The notes: generated by a model from the sequence alone, not told the origin. Positions 1-7,465 are shown, counted from the first letter of the stretch. The stretch: DNA of 16,818 nt from Pseudomonadota bacterium (GCA_018827585.1 JAHJXP010000225.1:1-16818); one strand, 5' to 3'. A program made the numbers and translations.

Positions 1-1218
1 CAGCACGGACCGAACAAGGTGCTGCGGAAACTGGGGACATCCAATCTCATCGTGCCTTTGAATAACCAGGGGATCCTGCCGACCCGCAATTTCCGCACCG
101 GCTACTTCGAGGGGGCGGAAAAGATCAGCGGCGAACGGATGGCCGAGACGATCCTCAAAGGCGAGGAAGGCTGCTATGCCTGCGCGGTCCGCTGCAAGCG
201 GGCGGTGGAAGTCCCTTCCGGCCCCTATGCAACCTCCAGCAATTACGGCGGACCGGAGTACGAGACGCTCAGTTCCCTGGGCTCGCTCCTTTGCATCGAC
301 GACCTGGCAGCCATCTCCAAGGGAAACGAGATGTGCAACCGTTACACGCTGGACACCATCTCCACCGGCGCGGTGATCGCCTTTGCGATGGAGTGCTACG
401 AGAACGGCATCCTCGTCCAGACCGACACGGAGGGGATCGATTTCACGTTCGGCAACCCTGAGGCGATGCTGAAGGGCATCGAGTGGATCGCCTTCCGCAA
501 GCCGGGGCTGGGGGATCTTCTGGCGGACGGCGTCAAGGCGGCGGCAGCCAGGATCGGCAGGGGCGCGGAGAAGTTCGCCCTCCACATCAAAGGGCAGGAA
601 CTGCCCATGCACGATCCGCGCGGGAAGACCGGCCAGGGGCTGAGCTTCGCCGTTTCGCCGACGGGCGCGGACCACGTGAGGGCCCCCCACGACACCCCCT
701 TTCAGGCGCCCGGACCCATGCTGGGAAAAATCGCCCCGCTCGGCCTCCTGGAGCCGGTCGACGGTCGGGAGATGGGGGCGCGCAAGGCCCGCAACTTCAC
801 CTACCTCCACTTCATCTGGTCGCTCTACGAATCCCTGGGGGTGTGCAACTTCGTGGCCGGCCCGGTATGGGCGCTGACCCTGACCAAACTCGTGGAGGTG
901 GTCCAGGCGGTGACGGGCTGGGAGACGAGTCTGTGGGAGCTGATGAAGGTTGGCGAGCGGACCGTGACCATGGCCCGGGTTTTCAACCTGCGCGAAGGGT
1001 TCGGGCGCCGGGACGACACCCTTCCGGACCGTCTCTTTGAACCCCTGGAGAGCGGCGCGCTCCAGGGCAAGGGGCTTGATCGCCGGGAGTTTGAAGACCT
1101 CCTGACCCTGTATTACGAGGCGATGGGCTGGGACCCCGCCGACGGCGTGCCGACGCGGGGGAAGCTCGCCGAGCTCAACCTGTTCTGGCTCGACGAGTTC
1201 CTCAAAGATAAAAGATAA
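1..1218 (+). CDS. Aldehyde ferredoxin oxidoreductase family protein, C-terminal part (5' end outside window)
   Basis: Tungsten- or molybdopterin-dependent enzyme of the AOR family, which oxidises aldehydes to carboxylates with ferredoxin (or reduces activated acids) in the cytoplasm of anaerobes. The frame is open from base 1, so the GTG at 19 is not a real start; about 405 residues are visible out of the roughly 600 usual for the family. Visible residues 58, 61 and 65 form the CxxCxxxC of the 4Fe-4S site (GCYACAVRCK) and Cys282 in SLGVCNF is the fourth ligand. The pterin-binding signature MHDPRGKTGQGLSFA follows the usual spacing. The exact substrate cannot be read from this fragment. It ends at TAA and is followed by a repeat element, so it is probably last in its operon. 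Family assignment is secure. Confidence 0.95.
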   Translation, partial: QHGPNKVLRKLGTSNLIVPLNNQGILPTRNFRTGYFEGAEKISGERMAETILKGEEGCYACAVRCKRAVEVPSGPYATSSNYGGPEYETLSSLGSLLCIDDLAAISKGNEMCNRYTLDTISTGAVIAFAMECYENGILVQTDTEGIDFTFGNPEAMLKGIEWIAFRKPGLGDLLADGVKAAAARIGRGAEKFALHIKGQELPMHDPRGKTGQGLSFAVSPTGADHVRAPHDTPFQAPGPMLGKIAPLGLLEPVDGREMGARKARNFTYLHFIWSLYESLGVCNFVAGPVWALTLTKLVEVVQAVTGWETSLWELMKVGERTVTMARVFNLREGFGRRDDTLPDRLFEPLESGALQGKGLDRREFEDLLTLYYEAMGWDPADGVPTRGKLAELNLFWLDEFLKDKR

Positions 1219-1224
1219 AGTTTA

Positions 1225-1305
1225 CGCTCTCGCAAAAAGTCCAAAATTTCCTCCCCCTTGATGGGGGAGGGTTAGGGTGGGGGTGAAATTTCACTTTCTG
1301 AGAGA
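1225..1305. repeat. Intergenic inverted-repeat element with G-quadruplex motif
   Basis: Nested inverted repeat between the AOR gene and the Rho-N gene. Outer arms are CTCTCGCAAAAAGT (1227-1240) and ACTTTCTGAGAG (1293-1304), which are imperfect complements. Inside lie AAATTTC and GAAATTT, then a perfect 8-bp stem CCTCCCCC (1250-1257) / GGGGGAGG (1263-1270) with a TTGAT loop. The outer arm resembles the ends of the repeat at 3898-4030. From 1263 to 1283 the + strand reads G5-A-G3-TTA-G3-T-G5. It may also terminate AOR transcription, but there is no clean T tract. Confidence 0.7.
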
Positions 1306-1361
1306 ACATCAAAGTTGATCGGCTGATCATCATCAAATACGACGATGAGGAGGGATGTGCG

Positions 1362-1721
1362 ATGGCAGAGGAAACCAGGAAGAAGGCTCACGAGGAAAAA
1401 CCCCTGGAGAAGTTTACGGTAAAGGAATTGCGGGCGATCGCCATGGAGATCCCGCATTCGACGGCGGTAAGCGACATGAAGAAGGCAGAACTCGTTGCCT
1501 TCATCAAGGAAGCAAGGGGGATCAAGGATAAAGCGCCCGTCGGGGAAAAAAGGCATGTCGCCAGGCTCAAGCTGACCAAAGCCGAGCTCAAGGCCAAAAT
1601 CCGTGAACTGAAGGGAGCGAGGCTGCAGGCGCTCGAGGCGCGGGACGGTAAAACGGCCAAAGACGTGCGGCGCCGCATCAGCCGGCTGAAAAAGAAATCG
1701 CGGAGCGCCGCCGGGACATGA
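1362..1721 (+). CDS. Small basic protein with Rho N-terminal (SAP-like) domain
   Basis: Protein of 119 residues, rich in Lys, Arg, Ala and Glu, with no Cys and no membrane segment. Residues about 17-50 (KFTVKELRAIAMEIP, then MKKAELVAFIKEA) match the helix-turn-helix-like Rho-N/SAP fold, a small nucleic-acid-binding module found at the N terminus of transcription terminator Rho and in small stand-alone proteins. The rest is a charged, probably helical or coiled segment (LTKAELKAKIRELKG onward) with an RRRISRLKKKSR tail near the C terminus. The ATG at 1362 has GAGGAGGG about 6 bases upstream. Likely role: DNA- or RNA-binding accessory protein; the target is unknown. It stands alone between a repeat and a convergent NUDIX gene. 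Confidence 0.8.
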   Translation: MAEETRKKAHEEKPLEKFTVKELRAIAMEIPHSTAVSDMKKAELVAFIKEARGIKDKAPVGEKRHVARLKLTKAELKAKIRELKGARLQALEARDGKTAKDVRRRISRLKKKSRSAAGT

Positions 1722-1799
1722 ACTTCCGCCGTCAGAGACGGGCGAGCATCTTCCACCGTATAAGGAGGTGCCGGACGGCCAGGATCGGGTGCCGGTAAA

Positions 1800-2246
1800 T
1801 CACCAGAACCCCCTCTCCATGCAATTGCCGATAAATTCGAGGGAGCGCCTGCTCTTTGCCGTCAGGGTTTCATACAGTTTCTTCCCCACATCCGGGTAAA
1901 GCGGGGTCTTGGGCAGTTTTTCCACGGGGACCCAGGCGATGTCGAGGGAGTGGGTGCTGTCCGGTCTTATCTTGGGAATCCCGTGGATTTCGAGGGCGTC
2001 GAATATGACATGAAGGGTCTGGGGATGCCTCTTGGTGGCCGGCGCTTCGCCGATCATGATGATGTCCCCGACTTCGAGCTTGACGCCGAGCTCGCCCCGC
2101 CATTCGGAAAAAATAGCCTCCTGCAGGGGGACATCCTTGTCGACGCCGCCGCCCGGCAGGGCAAAGACCTCCTTGCCGCCGTAGATGTACTTCATGCAGA
2201 GGATTTCCCTTTCCCTTTCGAATACCGCCGACACTCTGATACGCAT
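1800..2246 (-). CDS. NUDIX hydrolase-like protein with degenerate NUDIX box
   Basis: Protein of 148 residues with the NUDIX fold pattern: strand MRIRVSAVFEREREILCM, then FALPGGGVDKDVPLQEAIFS and EWRGELGVKL, which sits where GX5EX7REUXEEXGU should be. NUDIX enzymes cleave nucleoside diphosphates linked to another group. Here the box is eroded: the GE pair is DV, the Arg of REUXEE is Ser and the first Glu of the EE pair is Gly, while the outer Glu residues (SEW and GEL) and the final Gly remain. Activity may therefore be altered or weak. The ATG at 2246 is preceded by AAAGGAGG at 6 bases, which fixes the start. It converges on the Rho-N gene. A perfect hairpin lies in its upstream region. Confidence 0.85.
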   Translation of the reverse strand: MRIRVSAVFEREREILCMKYIYGGKEVFALPGGGVDKDVPLQEAIFSEWRGELGVKLEVGDIIMIGEAPATKRHPQTLHVIFDALEIHGIPKIRPDSTHSLDIAWVPVEKLPKTPLYPDVGKKLYETLTAKSRRSLEFIGNCMERGFW

Positions 2247-2250
2247 GGCG

Positions 2251-2258
2251 CCTCCTTT
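2251..2258 (-). promoter_or_regulatory. Strong ribosome binding site of the NUDIX gene
   Basis: On the minus strand AAAGGAGG, followed by CGCC and the ATG at 2246-2244. It decides the start codon. Confidence 0.8.
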
Positions 2259-2302
2259 CTGAAGCCGTCGTCATTGAACAAACCGGTCTTTTTCAGGGAA
2301 CG

Positions 2303-2328
2303 GTTCATGACGGGATGCCGTCATGAAC
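2303..2328. promoter_or_regulatory. Perfect 10-bp hairpin, possible operator or leader structure
   Basis: GTTCATGACG (2303-2312) and CGTCATGAAC (2319-2328) are perfect inverted repeats around a 6-base loop. The hairpin lies in the 242-bp gap between the divergent NUDIX and radical SAM genes. On the minus strand a TAAAAT -10-like box (2345-2350) lies about 17 bases before it, so the hairpin would sit at the start of the NUDIX transcript. No T tract follows on either strand, so it is not a clear terminator. Confidence 0.5.
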
Positions 2329-2488
2329 GACTCGCCGTTGTTCCATTTTACCACATTTGCAAGGCGGAGGTCCGTGATTTTTAACAGCCGCCTATTGTAT
2401 TGAGACCTGGTTTATTTTCCCTCCCGGTGCAGGGGGGTAGTGTGGTAAGGATGGCAAAACAACCGCCGGAAAAAAATACGTAGCGAGG

Positions 2489-3766
2489 ATGAGTGATGAC
2501 ATGAAGGCGCTTTTGATCTCCGCCAATACCGAAAGAATCAACCTCGTTCCCCTCCCGCTTGGCATGAGCTACGTGGCCGCGGCGACGCGAAGTGCAGGCC
2601 ACGACGTCCGGGTCCTGGACCTGATGACGGAGGGCGATACGGAGGCGCGCATCCGGGAAGCCGCCGTCTCTTTCGCCCCCGGCGTGATTGGGATCTCCGT
2701 CCGGAACATCGACGACCAGATAAGGGACGGCCGGTTCCTGCTCGACGGGGTCAGGAAAGTCGTCCGGAGTTGCCGCAGCCTCTCCGACGCCCCCATTGTC
2801 CTGGGGGGAGCGGGCTACAGCATCTTTCCGGAGCATGTCCTGGCCTATCTGGAAGCAGACATGGGGATCCGGGGGGAGGGAGAGGTCGCCTTTCCTATCC
2901 TGCTCGACCGGCTTGCGCGAAAGGCGGACCTCTCGGAAACGCCCGGCCTGTACATCCGGGGTCGAGGCCTGCAGGGCGTGAGGCGTTTTGCGGAGGCGCT
3001 GGATTCATTGCCCGTCTCCGCGGCGCATGAATTCCTGGCGCCCCCCAGCCCGGATCTGCTGTTGCCATTCCAGACCCGGCGGGGCTGCCCGCTGGATTGC
3101 AGCTACTGTTCGACGGCGACCATCGAAGGACGCATGATCCGGCGCAGATCCCCGGAGGCGGCCGTCGCGGAACTGGCCCGCTGCGTCGCGGCCGGGTTCC
3201 GGCGGATCCATTTTGTGGACAACACCTTCAACCTCCCCCTCGGATACGCGAAGGAGCTCTGCCGGCGCATCATCGCCCGCCGCCTGGAGTTCTCCTGGCA
3301 ATGCATCATCTACCCCGGACGGATTGACGAGCAGCTCGCCAAGCTCATGGTCGACGCGGGATGCAAGGAGATCAGCGTCGGATTCGAAAGCGGCTGCGCG
3401 CGGATTCTACGCGCAATGAACAAGAGGTTCAGCATCGAGGAGATCCGGCAGACGGTGGAGCTCTTTGCGCGATACGGCATCCGGCAAATGGGGTTTCTCC
3501 TGCTGGGCGGCCCCGGCGAAACACGGGAGTCGGTCCTGGAGAGCCTGACCTTTGCCGATTCGCTCCCCCTGGATCAGTTGAAAGTCTCTATGGGCGTCCG
3601 CATCTATCCGGACACGGCGCTGGCCCGACAGGCCCTCTCCGAGGGGATGATTTTGCCGGACGACGACCTTCTCCACCCAAAATTCTATCTCGCCGAGAGG
3701 CTCGAAGAGTGGCTGCCGGAAATTGTGAAGGCCTGGATGGCGGACCGGCCCCATTGGATGACCTGA
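2489..3766 (+). CDS. B12-binding-domain radical SAM protein
   Basis: Protein of 425 residues. Residues about 5-145 form a Rossmann-like cobalamin-binding-type domain (MKALLISAN, VIGISVRNID, then GEGEVAF at 129-135); no DxHxxG motif is seen, so any B12 would be bound without that His ligand. Residues 195-400 hold the radical SAM TIM barrel with the CxxxCxxC cluster motif at Cys200, Cys204 and Cys207 (RRGCPLDCSYCST), and GFESGC and LLLGGPGET in the usual later strands. Such enzymes do methylations or radical rearrangements; the substrate here is unknown. Two starts compete: ATG 2489, or ATG 2501 (MKALLIS), which lies 12 bases after GAGG. It is followed by a thiolase remnant, not by a partner gene. 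Confidence 0.9.
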   Translation: MSDDMKALLISANTERINLVPLPLGMSYVAAATRSAGHDVRVLDLMTEGDTEARIREAAVSFAPGVIGISVRNIDDQIRDGRFLLDGVRKVVRSCRSLSDAPIVLGGAGYSIFPEHVLAYLEADMGIRGEGEVAFPILLDRLARKADLSETPGLYIRGRGLQGVRRFAEALDSLPVSAAHEFLAPPSPDLLLPFQTRRGCPLDCSYCSTATIEGRMIRRRSPEAAVAELARCVAAGFRRIHFVDNTFNLPLGYAKELCRRIIARRLEFSWQCIIYPGRIDEQLAKLMVDAGCKEISVGFESGCARILRAMNKRFSIEEIRQTVELFARYGIRQMGFLLLGGPGETRESVLESLTFADSLPLDQLKVSMGVRIYPDTALARQALSEGMILPDDDLLHPKFYLAERLEEWLPEIVKAWMADRPHWMT

Positions 3767-3800
3767 TCGCCGGGCCATTATTTGGCGAAGACCGGCCCTG

Positions 3801-3899
3801 GCCAGGATCCTGCGGGCAAAAGGAGGCCGCTACGGCCTGGCGAACGCCTGCGTGGGCGGCGGCCAGGGAGTGGCCGTGGTCATCGAGCGTGAACCGTGA
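3801..3899 (+). pseudogene. Thiolase C-terminal remnant
   Basis: An open stretch of 32 codons ending at TGA 3897-3899 encodes ARILRAKGGRYG followed by LANACVGGGQGVAVVIER. The second part is the C-terminal signature of thiolases (acetyl-CoA acyltransferases): the active-site Cys in NACVGGGQG and the closing VIER strand. Only the last part of the roughly 390-residue enzyme remains. The frame is closed by a TGA at 3759-3761, and no thiolase-like sequence is visible upstream in any frame, where the radical SAM gene occupies the space. It has no start codon or RBS, so I read it as a gene remnant. Its stop codon overlaps the left end of the next repeat. Confidence 0.8.
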
Positions 3900-4030
3900 C
3901 GGCTTCGTAGAAAGTCCCTAAATCTGTCACTCCGGTGTAAACCGGGGTCCAGAACTACCTGAATACACTGGATTCCGTGTCAAGCACTAAATGACAAAAC
4001 AGGGCAAAATCAACTTTTTACGAGAGTGTC
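3898..4030. mobile_element. MITE-like inverted-repeat element, 133 bp
   Basis: Left end GACGGCTTCGTAGAAAGTC (3898-3916) and right end ACTTTTTACGAGAGTGTC (4013-4030) are imperfect terminal inverted repeats. Inside is a second inverted pair: TGTCACTCCGGTG ... GGGTCCAG (3925-3952) against CTGGATTCCGTGTC ... ATGACA (3968-3996). It codes for nothing. It lies between convergent genes, ending 6 bases before the dctM stop codon, and may fold as a bidirectional terminator. No transposase is in the window, so if mobile it would need one supplied from elsewhere. Confidence 0.65.
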
Positions 4031-4035
4031 CTGTT

Positions 4036-5391
4036 TCAGCGGGTAATCATCTTGTTCGGCAACCAAAGGGTCAACTCCGGCCAGATCGAGCAAATTACTA
4101 TACCTAACAGAAGGACCAGCACAAAAGGGACGGAGCCGGCGAGCACCCTGCCGAGGGGCACATCGGGGGCGATCCCCTGGACGATATAGAGATTCAGACC
4201 CACCGGCGGTGTGATCAATCCCACCTCCATGTTGATCGTCATGATAACCCCAAACCAGATGGGGTCGAATCCGTACTTGACAAGCACAGGGTACAGGATG
4301 GGCGCCAAAATCAGGATGATCGCCACGGGGGGCATGAAGCATCCCAGAACCAGCAGGAAGAGGTTGATCATGATCATGAGCGGCCACTTGGAGAGATCCG
4401 CGCCGACAATGGCGTTGATGATCGACTGGGTGATGTAGAGCTTGGTCATGACGGCCCCGAAGAGGAAAGAGGCGGCGATGATCATCAGGATCATGGTGCT
4501 TTCCTTGATGGTCATATGGAGGATTTTTCCGTAATTCTTGAACCCGATTCTATAGATGGCCATGACCAGAAAGAGGGCCGCCACCGAACCCACACCGGCC
4601 GCCTCACTCGGAGTGGCCCAGCCGCCGTAAAGGCTGCCCATGATAATGACAATCAGGAAGATGAACGGCACAACCCGGCTGATGGCCGACACCTTTTCCT
4701 TCCAGGAATATGTGACGGATTCGAAGAATTCGGCGCCTGCGCCCCCGGCAACGCCCGGATTTATTCGGTTGCAGACCATCTTGCGCTTGGCCCACTGGGA
4801 ATACAAGACTACCCAGACGCACATCATGACGGTGATCACGATCCCGGGGATGACCCCGGCCAGGAAAAGCTTGCCGATGGAGGTCTGGGTGGCAATGCCG
4901 TAGATGATCATGGTGACGCTGGGCGGAATGAGAATGCCCAGGGTCCCGCCGGCCACGATGCAACCGGTGGCCAGGGAATCCGGGTATCCCCGTTTGCGCA
5001 TCTCCGGGATGCCCATGGTGCCGATGGCGGCGGCCGTGGCCGGGCTGGACCCGCAGAGGGCCGAAAAGATGGCGCAGGAAACGATGTTGCTTATGGCGAG
5101 CCCCCCGGGAAGGCGGTTGAGCCAGCGGTGCAGCCCTTCGTAAAGATCTTCCCCCGACTTGGTATTGGCGATGATGGACCCCATAAGGATGAACAGCGGG
5201 ATGGCCAAAAGGCCGAAGTCATTGAGCCCGTCGAACATCGTGTGGGCGATGAGGTCGAATTGATGGATGTCCATGAACAGAAGGATGAAAAGCACTGAGG
5301 GTACGCCCAGCGCAAAGGCAATGGGCATCCCGCTTAAAAGGAAAACGAGGGAAACCAGGCCGACGATGATTCCCAGAATGTTAGGATCCAT
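4036..5391 (-). CDS. dctM: TRAP transporter large permease, DctM/SiaM family
   Basis: Integral membrane subunit of a tripartite ATP-independent periplasmic transporter, which uses the sodium or proton gradient to import organic acids and related solutes. The 451 residues show about 12 hydrophobic segments, with family signatures GLLAIPLFILMG (residues about 60-70), CGSSPATAAAIG (about 112-124) and GILIPPSVTMIIYG, plus the repeat-half equivalent LGCFMPPVAIILILAP. Length is normal (about 430-450). The ATG at 5391 has GGAGGG 7 bases upstream, lying inside dctQ, whose 3' end overlaps by 11 bases, so the two are translationally coupled. It is the last gene of the dctPQM operon. The MITE-like repeat begins just past its stop codon. 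Confidence 0.96.
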   Translation of the reverse strand: MDPNILGIIVGLVSLVFLLSGMPIAFALGVPSVLFILLFMDIHQFDLIAHTMFDGLNDFGLLAIPLFILMGSIIANTKSGEDLYEGLHRWLNRLPGGLAISNIVSCAIFSALCGSSPATAAAIGTMGIPEMRKRGYPDSLATGCIVAGGTLGILIPPSVTMIIYGIATQTSIGKLFLAGVIPGIVITVMMCVWVVLYSQWAKRKMVCNRINPGVAGGAGAEFFESVTYSWKEKVSAISRVVPFIFLIVIIMGSLYGGWATPSEAAGVGSVAALFLVMAIYRIGFKNYGKILHMTIKESTMILMIIAASFLFGAVMTKLYITQSIINAIVGADLSKWPLMIMINLFLLVLGCFMPPVAIILILAPILYPVLVKYGFDPIWFGVIMTINMEVGLITPPVGLNLYIVQGIAPDVPLGRVLAGSVPFVLVLLLGIVICSIWPELTLWLPNKMITR

Positions 5392-5899
5392 GGCTCTTCC
5401 CTCCTCTCCCCTCGATTATTTCGGAAATCAAAATAACATACTGGAGGGATAAGAGGGTCATGCCCAGGGGGAGAAAAAAATAGGGGATGGTAAGAGGCGG
5501 GCCCCACAAGGATTCCGAATACCATCCCTTGGCGGTGGCCTCCCACCACATACCCCAGCCTTTCCAGGCTACAAGCAGGCAGAAAACAAGGGAGATCATC
5601 GAGGTGACCAGAGAGAGCTTTTCTGTAAATTTCTTGGGCAAAAGCCTGGTTATCAGATCGATATTGATGTGGGCGCCGTCTTTCAGGCCGTACGCCGCTC
5701 CCAGGTAAGTGGCCATAACGGTCAGATAAACGGATGTTTCGATTTCCCAGATGGTGGGTATTCTCAGGACGTACCGGACAATCACCTCGTAAGTGAGGAT
5801 GAAGGCGGAAAGCAAAATGGCCAGACTGCTTACATAATACAGAGTGCGGTTGAGATTTTCGATCTTCTGCATCACCCAACGGAGAAATTTCATCGCCAT
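5381..5899 (-). CDS. dctQ: TRAP transporter small permease, DctQ family
   Basis: Small membrane subunit (172 residues) that pairs with DctM in TRAP transporters. Four hydrophobic segments are visible: about residues 20-40 (YVSSLAILLSAFILTYEVIV), 50-70, 90-112 (LVTSMISLVFCLLVAWKG) and 133-152 (FFLPLGMTLLSLQYVILI). GAHINIDLI in the middle is typical of the family. A longer frame starts with TTG at 5923, but AAAGGAG lies 5 bases before the ATG at 5899, which I take as the start. The gap to dctP is 81 bases and holds a hairpin. The 3' end overlaps dctM. Substrate is set by the binding protein, not by this subunit. Confidence 0.93.
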   Translation of the reverse strand: MAMKFLRWVMQKIENLNRTLYYVSSLAILLSAFILTYEVIVRYVLRIPTIWEIETSVYLTVMATYLGAAYGLKDGAHINIDLITRLLPKKFTEKLSLVTSMISLVFCLLVAWKGWGMWWEATAKGWYSESLWGPPLTIPYFFLPLGMTLLSLQYVILISEIIEGRGGKSHGS

Positions 5900-5923
5900 A
5901 AAGACTCCTTTATCAATTGACAA

Positions 5924-5942
5924 GGGGAGCGCCCGGCTCCCC
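5924..5942 (-). promoter_or_regulatory. Stem-loop between dctP and dctQ
   Basis: GGGGAGC (5924-5930) and GCTCCCC (5936-5942) form a perfect 7-bp GC-rich stem with a 5-base loop, 38 bases after the dctP stop codon. On the minus strand it is not followed by a T tract, so it is more likely an mRNA-stabilising or partial-attenuation structure than a full terminator. That would fit the need for more binding protein than permease. Confidence 0.55.
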
Positions 5943-5980
5943 CTGCCAATCGGATTGTGGGTTACGATCGTCTGCCGCTA

Positions 5981-7018
5981 TTATTTTACCTCCAGCGCCT
6001 TTTCAAGGAGTTCCTTCCCGCCTTTCACCTTTTCGCTGTATTCCTTCCAGGCGGTATTCTTGGCTGTTTCCGCCCAGACCTTGAAGTCGTCCGGGGTCAT
6101 GTCATGGACGATTACGCCTTTGGACTTGAACAGGTTCGTCACCTCGGTATCGTCTCTTATGGCCTCTTCCAGGGCAAACTTCTCGAGTTCTTTGCCGACT
6201 TCCACTACGATCTTCTGCTGTTCCGGAGACAGTTTCTTCCACGTGACCATGCTCATCGCCAGCGGTTCGAACATATACCAGGTCGTAGTGACGCGCGGGG
6301 AAGTGTAGTACTTCACCTGCTCATAGAGGCGGAAGGATTCAAAGGAAGAAGAAGAGGTCATGCAGGCGTCCAGAACCCCGGTCTGCAGGGCGAAATAGAT
6401 CTCGCTGGAAGGCATGCTGGAGATGCCGGCCCCGGAATCATGGAGCATCCTCTCGAACATCTTCCCTGCGGCCCGGATTTTCACCCCTCGCATATCCTCC
6501 GGCTTGATCAGGGGTTTGGTCTTGCCGGCCATACCGCCGCCGCACCAGGCCCAGGTGATGATCTTCATCCCGTTGTCTTCGCAAAGCTTTTCAATTTCCT
6601 TGCCGATGGGCGCATCTTTCCAGCGCATGGCCTGGTGATGATCCTTGACGATGCAGGGCATGAGGGTGATGGAGAGCTGGGGAATCTTCCCGGCGGCGTA
6701 ATCGAGGGGATAAACGGACATGTCGAGCGCGCCCTTTAGCATGGCGTCATACTGCGGCACCGGCTTGAAAAGGGCGGAAGCGGGATAAATCTCGAATTTG
6801 AGGGCACCCCCGGTCTTTTCCTCCACTTTCTTCGCAAACAGGCGGCAAAGCCTGTCCCGGAAATCGCCTTTGTCGATGGTCCCCCCCGGCCATTGATGGG
6901 AGATCTTGATGGTCGTCGGGGGTCCGACAGGCTTGACCTGGGCATAGATCTGCGACCAGCCAAAAAAAAGACACAGGAAAAAAACCGCGACAACCAATCT
7001 TGTTTTTCGATCGTTCAT
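5981..7018 (-). CDS. dctP: TRAP transporter periplasmic substrate-binding protein, DctP family
   Basis: Periplasmic solute receptor of 345 residues. Residues 1-27 are a Sec signal peptide (basic MNDRKTR, a hydrophobic core VVAVFFLCLFFG, cleavage after YAQ). The mature part has DctP hallmarks: ISHQWPGG near the N terminus, RLCRLFAKKVEEKTGGALKFEIYPA, GKTKPLIKPEDMRGVKIRAAG, and SSEIYFALQTGVLDACMTSS containing the conserved region around the carboxylate-binding site. The ligand cannot be told from sequence alone; organic acids are usual. The ATG at 7018 follows AGGGGGGAAAG. It is the first gene of the dctPQM operon, with a promoter about 170 bases upstream and a long leader. Confidence 0.95.
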   Translation of the reverse strand: MNDRKTRLVVAVFFLCLFFGWSQIYAQVKPVGPPTTIKISHQWPGGTIDKGDFRDRLCRLFAKKVEEKTGGALKFEIYPASALFKPVPQYDAMLKGALDMSVYPLDYAAGKIPQLSITLMPCIVKDHHQAMRWKDAPIGKEIEKLCEDNGMKIITWAWCGGGMAGKTKPLIKPEDMRGVKIRAAGKMFERMLHDSGAGISSMPSSEIYFALQTGVLDACMTSSSSFESFRLYEQVKYYTSPRVTTTWYMFEPLAMSMVTWKKLSPEQQKIVVEVGKELEKFALEEAIRDDTEVTNLFKSKGVIVHDMTPDDFKVWAETAKNTAWKEYSEKVKGGKELLEKALEVK

Positions 7019-7150
7019 TTTCTTTCCCCCCTTTTTTGAAATTTTGTCGGTGTATAGTTCTTGAAATGGGATTCGTTCTTTGGAGCGGCTCTGCGCTCCG
7101 GCGCCTGACCGGATCCCTGTTCCGGATACATTGGATTGAGGGCTTTGAGA

Positions 7151-7162
7151 GCTTTTTACGAG
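7151..7162 (+). repeat. Solo copy of the TTTTTACGAG repeat end
   Basis: GCTTTTTACGAG followed by ATGATC matches the right end of the 3898-4030 element (ACTTTTTACGAG at 4013-4024). No partner arm was found nearby. It lies inside the dctP leader. Confidence 0.45.
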
Positions 7163-7186
7163 ATGATCGCCCGCAAGCGTATCTAT

Positions 7187-7214
7187 ATTTTAACCGTTCT
7201 CACTATACTGTCAA
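7187..7214 (-). promoter_or_regulatory. Sigma70-type promoter for dctPQM
   Basis: On the minus strand TTGACA (7214-7209), a 16-base spacer, then TAAAAT (7192-7187), which is 6/6 and 5/6 to consensus. Transcription would start near 7180 and give a leader of about 160 nt before the dctP ATG. The gap 7019-7465 holds this promoter, one repeat end and the fmdB terminator; I see no gene in it. Confidence 0.65.
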
Positions 7215-7373
7215 GGATATTTTTTGCCTTTTTAAAATCAAGGATTACAAGATGGTGCAAGCCATCCCTGACTCCCGCGACCGATTTGCCTGACGATTTT
7301 CGGTGCGAAGACAAGGATGCGGTTCCCTGGAAAGTTAAAAGAGGTCCTGTGATTTTTCGCGATTTGTTGGGCT

Positions 7374-7396
7374 GAAAAGAAAGGCGCACTGGCGCC
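7374..7396 (-). terminator. Intrinsic terminator downstream of the FmdB gene
   Basis: On the minus strand GGCGC, loop CAGT, GCGCC (7396-7383) followed by TTTCTTTTC. A second hairpin built from CCGCA / TGCGG with an inner CCGG pair lies just before it (about 7409-7430). Together they end transcription coming from the gene at 7466-7630. Confidence 0.6.
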
Positions 7397-7465
7397 GCCC
7401 CCGCCCGCACCGGATACCGGATGCGGACGGGGAAGCGGCCCCGCAGGGGGAGAATCGGTCTGTTG

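Noticed and set aside
1272..1556. Open frame of 94 codons on the minus strand
   Set aside because: It is antisense to the Rho-N-like gene and the upstream repeat, with no RBS or domain.
4516..5298. Open frame of 260 codons on the plus strand opposite dctM
   Set aside because: It has an Asp/Gly/His-rich composition and lies fully within a clear TRAP permease gene.
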